A DNA stretch of 64,000 bases. Origin: Zychaea mexicana. Lineage: Eukaryota; Mucoromycota; Mucoromycetes; Mucorales; Lichtheimiaceae. The stretch lies in the NCBI RefSeq assembly GCF_025766255.1, contig NW_026516673.1, forward strand, positions 186,001 through 250,000, given 5' to 3'. Numbering within the stretch: the stretch's first letter is position 1; each line of letters begins with the position of its first letter. Below the pieces are notes generated by a model. It was not told the origin of the DNA. It was given only the letters and a program-made list of their open reading frames with translations, and searched no databases. This document shows positions 60,579 through 64,000 of the stretch, in pieces. The position numbers and the translations under genes are program-made.

Positions 60579-63500
60579 TTATTGAGTAATCTTCAAGCGC
60601 TGGACAGGGTACTTCTTGGACAAGAATTTGCGTACAGGGCCCAAAACGAAGAATCGCTCGTAAATGAGACAACAAGCGACGTTGGCGACGCAGATACCCC
60701 ACAGCTTCCAACGGTATTCCCAAGGCATGACGTTGTGGCCTAATGGGGTATTGAACTGTTCGACATTGGTGGGTGGTACCGGCCAGTTGAATTGAGCCAA
60801 AACTTCCTTAGTACCACAGTTGATACGGAAGAGACAGCCAAATCGGTTAGGGTCGCCCAGCATCCAGTATGAAAGAATAGCCATGTACAAAGCCCACAAG
60901 AAAAGCAAGGGGTAGTTCTTGTAGATTGGTTGACGGAATTTGTGACCGAAACTGAATACGGCGGCATTGTTGATGAACATGAACAATGAAACAAGTGCGA
61001 GATGCTCAGCTTCATAGTTATCGGCCAAAAGCCACCACTTGGAAAGATCAGCAGCGTTGCTGTCGAATTCATTGCAACGGAACCAATCTATATTCAAATG
61101 CATATGTGAGATATTTTGTAATGCCGTTGTAATTGAAGGGGTTAATTGTTTTGAGAAACTACCTTGGCTGTACAAGAATTTGAAAATGCAGCTCATGAAG
61201 ATCCAATTGATAGATACCAGACCCAAGCACGAGGCCATGGTCTGTGGACCAAGAAGACGAGCAGTAGGCCGTTCTTCGTTCAAATTGTCTGCAGCTCGCG
61301 ACTGAGTCACAGCCCAAGTCAAAAACACAGTGATGAACACATCGATAGCAATCCAGACGTACTGCGCCATTGTGACAGAGAAGTAGAAGGTGAAAATCTT
61401 CATCATCATCATGACCTGACCATACACTATAATAGTAGCATAAGGTAAGTATAAACGCACACGCAGGCAATGTATACAGGGTATGATAGGATACTTACTG
61501 ATAAGGTACTTGTAGGCAGTAATCGAAGTGGCAAGAGCAGCACGTCCCTGAAGAAGCAATTCAACGCAGGATCGGACACTACGAATGCTAGTACTGAAAG
61601 GAGACACAATAGAAGCTTCAGCATCTGACATGGCAATACCAACATGTGCAGCACGCAAGGCACCACAGTCGTTACCACCATCACCAGTCATAGCCGTAAT
61701 ACCACGTTCCATGTGAAGCTGGACACACTGAACCTTTCCAGTAGGAGTCATACGAGCAAAGACACGAATGTCTAACAAGTACTTGCGGATCAAGTTGTTA
61801 TCGACAAGCCATTGGAAGGCCTTGCCGGTAACGGCCAATTCAACTGGAGTATGTTCCTTGTTCAAAAGATAGTCATCAACATTGACATCGGAGAATGTCT
61901 CGGGCTCATCAACATCTTGCCAGACCAAACGGTTCGAAACCTTATCCACGTCACCAAGCAGGATACGGCTGTTGGGCAAAGCCATACCACATTGACGGGC
62001 AATGAAGACACCAGTCAATGCAGTATCACCAGTGATCATGATGGTGCGTGTGGCGCCATTCTTGAGTTCAGTAATGTTTTCGGTGGTGTCATCTTTGAGC
62101 TGATTCTTGAAAACGATGAGACCCATGAAGTGAATTTCTTCTTCCATTTGATCACGCGACCAGTTGCGGAAAGCTTCAATGCCACCGATTTGTTCCAAGT
62201 CAAGTTCACGATGAGCCAAAGCAAGAACGTAACAGCCTTCGCGAGCAAGATTTGAAGTGGTCTTGTCATAGTCAGCAGGGATGGACTCGCTGTTGGACAA
62301 TTCCTTAATCTTTTCATAAGCACCCTTGACAAAGATGTGAACCTTGTTAGTGTGTCGGTCCAAGACAGCGACAGACATGGACATGCGAGCGTGCACAAAT
62401 TCGAATCGTTTCAAGACATCGACAGGAGTCTTGATTTCAGCAGTAGCGGGAGGCGACAGAGTATCCACAACATCATCACCAGATTCTTCAAGCTTCCATT
62501 CGGACGAACGGAACATTTCGATATCGACAGGGTTACCAATGAACTGACCATTCAAGGTAGTCACGGCGTGGCAAGTAGCAAGACCAATTTGCATCAAACG
62601 TGGAACCTCTGCCACGGTATCGACGCGCTTATCGAAAGCAGGAGGGCCAGTCTTACCCTTGCTGCTGTTGCTTTGGGCGTCGACAACATTCTCGAGGTCA
62701 GCCACAGGCTGGGCACCATAGTAGTCCAGACCTTCACGAGTCAAGGTGCCGGTCTTGTCAAAACAGAACAATTGGACCTTGCCGGCCATCAAGATACGAG
62801 GCAAATCAACACAGAAGATCTGCTTGCTTCGGAGACGTCCAGCAGAAACAGACTGACCAATGACCAAAGCGGCAGGGAGCAAAGGCGAAATCAACTGAGC
62901 GATGGCAAACATGGCGTAGAGCCAGGCACTGGTACCAGTAGCATAAAGCCAGATAGCCAAACCAAGACAGACGAGACCACAGCATAGCAAGATGAGGATA
63001 GTAATCTTGATTTGCTCATTGAAAATGAAAGACACTGGCGAGGGGAAAAGGATCTTCTTGACAAGTTCACCCTTGTCGGTACCAGTACCGGTCTGAGTAG
63101 CCACAGCAGTAACGCGGCCACCTTGTTCGGTGGGCTGGGCTTGCGAAATGGTAGTACCACAGAAGATGGTGGAAATCTTGCTAGAACCCATACGGTCATA
63201 GGTGGTAGAGTCGTCAGAGCGAACTGGGAACTTACGGATAGGAAGAGGTTCACCAGTCAACGAGGATTCATCAACGACAATGTTACCAGTGAGGACAACA
63301 GCATCACAGGGTACAGTCTTGCCGTCAGCCACTTCAAAGATATCACCAGGAACCATATCAGCAGTTGACAATTCTTGCCAGGTACCATCACGTAAGATGT
63401 TGATTGAGTCGGTGAATTCGGCCATCTTCTTGATGCGGCGTTCAGATCGAAGGCGCACAAACACCTTGACAAAGGCAGACAGAAGAATGACAGCAGTGTC

Positions 63501-64000
63501 GGCAACACCGACCTCCCCTGTGAAACACAAACAAAAGAAAATTCGTTTAAATATACAAGCTACTCACAACAACACTACCACCATGGAAAAATGAACAGAG
63601 AGAAACTTACAGTAGGCAAAGTAGTAGAAGAGCCAAAGCGCAGTGAATTGGTAGGTATAGAAGAAGGACGAGAATTCACGCAAGACAGCCATGGCAATGT
63701 TGGGAACGTACACATTGATAAAGTTGGGACCAACAAGTTCTTCACGCTTAACAGCTTCGTCAGCGGACAAACCCTTCTTTAACTCGGCCATATCAGCATT
63801 GGTCTCACCCAAAACAAATTCGTGCGGGGTGAAAATTTGAGTCTCGGGGTGATAGACATAGCGAGTGCACTGGTACACAAAGAAGCGAGCACCGGAGCGA
63901 GTGGAACGCATGGCAGAAGTGGTAATGACGACATCAAGACCAAAAATGCGACGAGCATGTTGTTCCAACCATCGAACGGAATCAGTAATCTTATCACTGC
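60579..64000 (-). CDS. P5B-type ATPase (ATP13A2/Ypk9-like), 5' part outside the window
   Basis: The frame runs off the right edge, so the N-terminus is missing; over 1,000 residues are visible. Motifs in order: the A-domain loop DESSLTGEPLPIRK, the M4 stretch ISPLLPAALVIGQ, phosphorylation site DKTGTLTREGLDYYG, the nucleotide-domain KGAYEKI, ITGDTALTG, the hinge MTGDGGNDCGALRAAHVGIA and AMSDAEASIVSPF, then several membrane helices. The hinge and the segment after it are those of P5B pumps, which export polyamines from late endosomes, lysosomes or vacuoles. The usual P5B M4 signature is P-P-[AV]-L-P; here it reads S-P-L-L-P. Introns near 63596-63516, 61494-61425 and 61164-61091 are inferred because removing them restores conserved sequence (FAYWEVGVADT; YKYLIMYGQVMM; SQDWFRCNEF); two of them are open in frame. 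Confidence 0.88.

Overview
The window looks like fungal nuclear DNA, most likely from an early-diverging (Mucoromycota-type) filamentous fungus. The evidence is short GT-AG introns of about 50-150 bases with CTAAC/CTAAG branch sites, a chitin-synthase-activator (Skt5/Chs4-type) gene, a GPI-anchored polysaccharide-deacetylase relative, a RapGAP gene, Q/N/S-rich regulators and many microsatellites. The phylum is inferred; no ribosomal or other marker gene is present.

Layout. (1) 0.5-7.5 kb, plus strand: a secreted, GPI-anchored NodB-fold protein that has lost its catalytic residues, then a 15-exon gene for the large B-block-binding subunit of TFIIIC. (2) 8.2-14.5 kb, an insertion hotspot: a 937-bp inverted-repeat element with a perfect 8-bp target duplication (hAT-like) lies 40 bp from a near full-length LINE on the minus strand. 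The LINE is dead, with nonsense mutations in both ORFs and a frameshift in ORF2. A tRNA-Arg(ACG) gene follows. (3) 14.9-20.9 kb is gene-poor, with one intronless minus-strand gene encoding a coiled coil plus a retropepsin-like fold whose catalytic D-[ST]-G triad is gone. (4) 20.9-26.5 kb, minus strand: a Sel1-repeat chitin synthase activator and ORC1 in tandem. (5) 29.7-35.4 kb, minus strand: an SLC44/Pns1-like transporter and TRM6 (tRNA m1A58 methyltransferase subunit). (6) 35.7-45.1 kb, minus strand: a polyQ/polyA protein with an integrase-type H2C2 zinc-binding domain, and a RapGAP whose reading frame is broken once. Both lie among dense GA/CT, CA and GAAT microsatellites. (7) 45-51 kb is mostly empty. 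(8) 51.2-58.0 kb, plus strand: a CNBP/Gis2-type protein with seven zinc knuckles and a CLU1/TIF31 gene. (9) 58.9-59.1 kb: a highly structured, GC-richer segment that may be an unannotated Pol III ncRNA. (10) 60.6-64.0 kb, minus strand: most of a P5B-type ATPase, cut by the window edge.

No operon-like or defence cluster is visible. The genes are ordinary eukaryotic housekeeping and regulatory loci. The unusual items are degenerate-catalysis proteins (NodB-like and retropepsin-like), an integrase zinc finger in a host gene, two GC-AG introns, a divergent P5B membrane motif, the two mobile elements and the ncRNA candidate. Exon boundaries were chosen by hand from splice signals, reading phase and family conservation; none was tested against transcripts.
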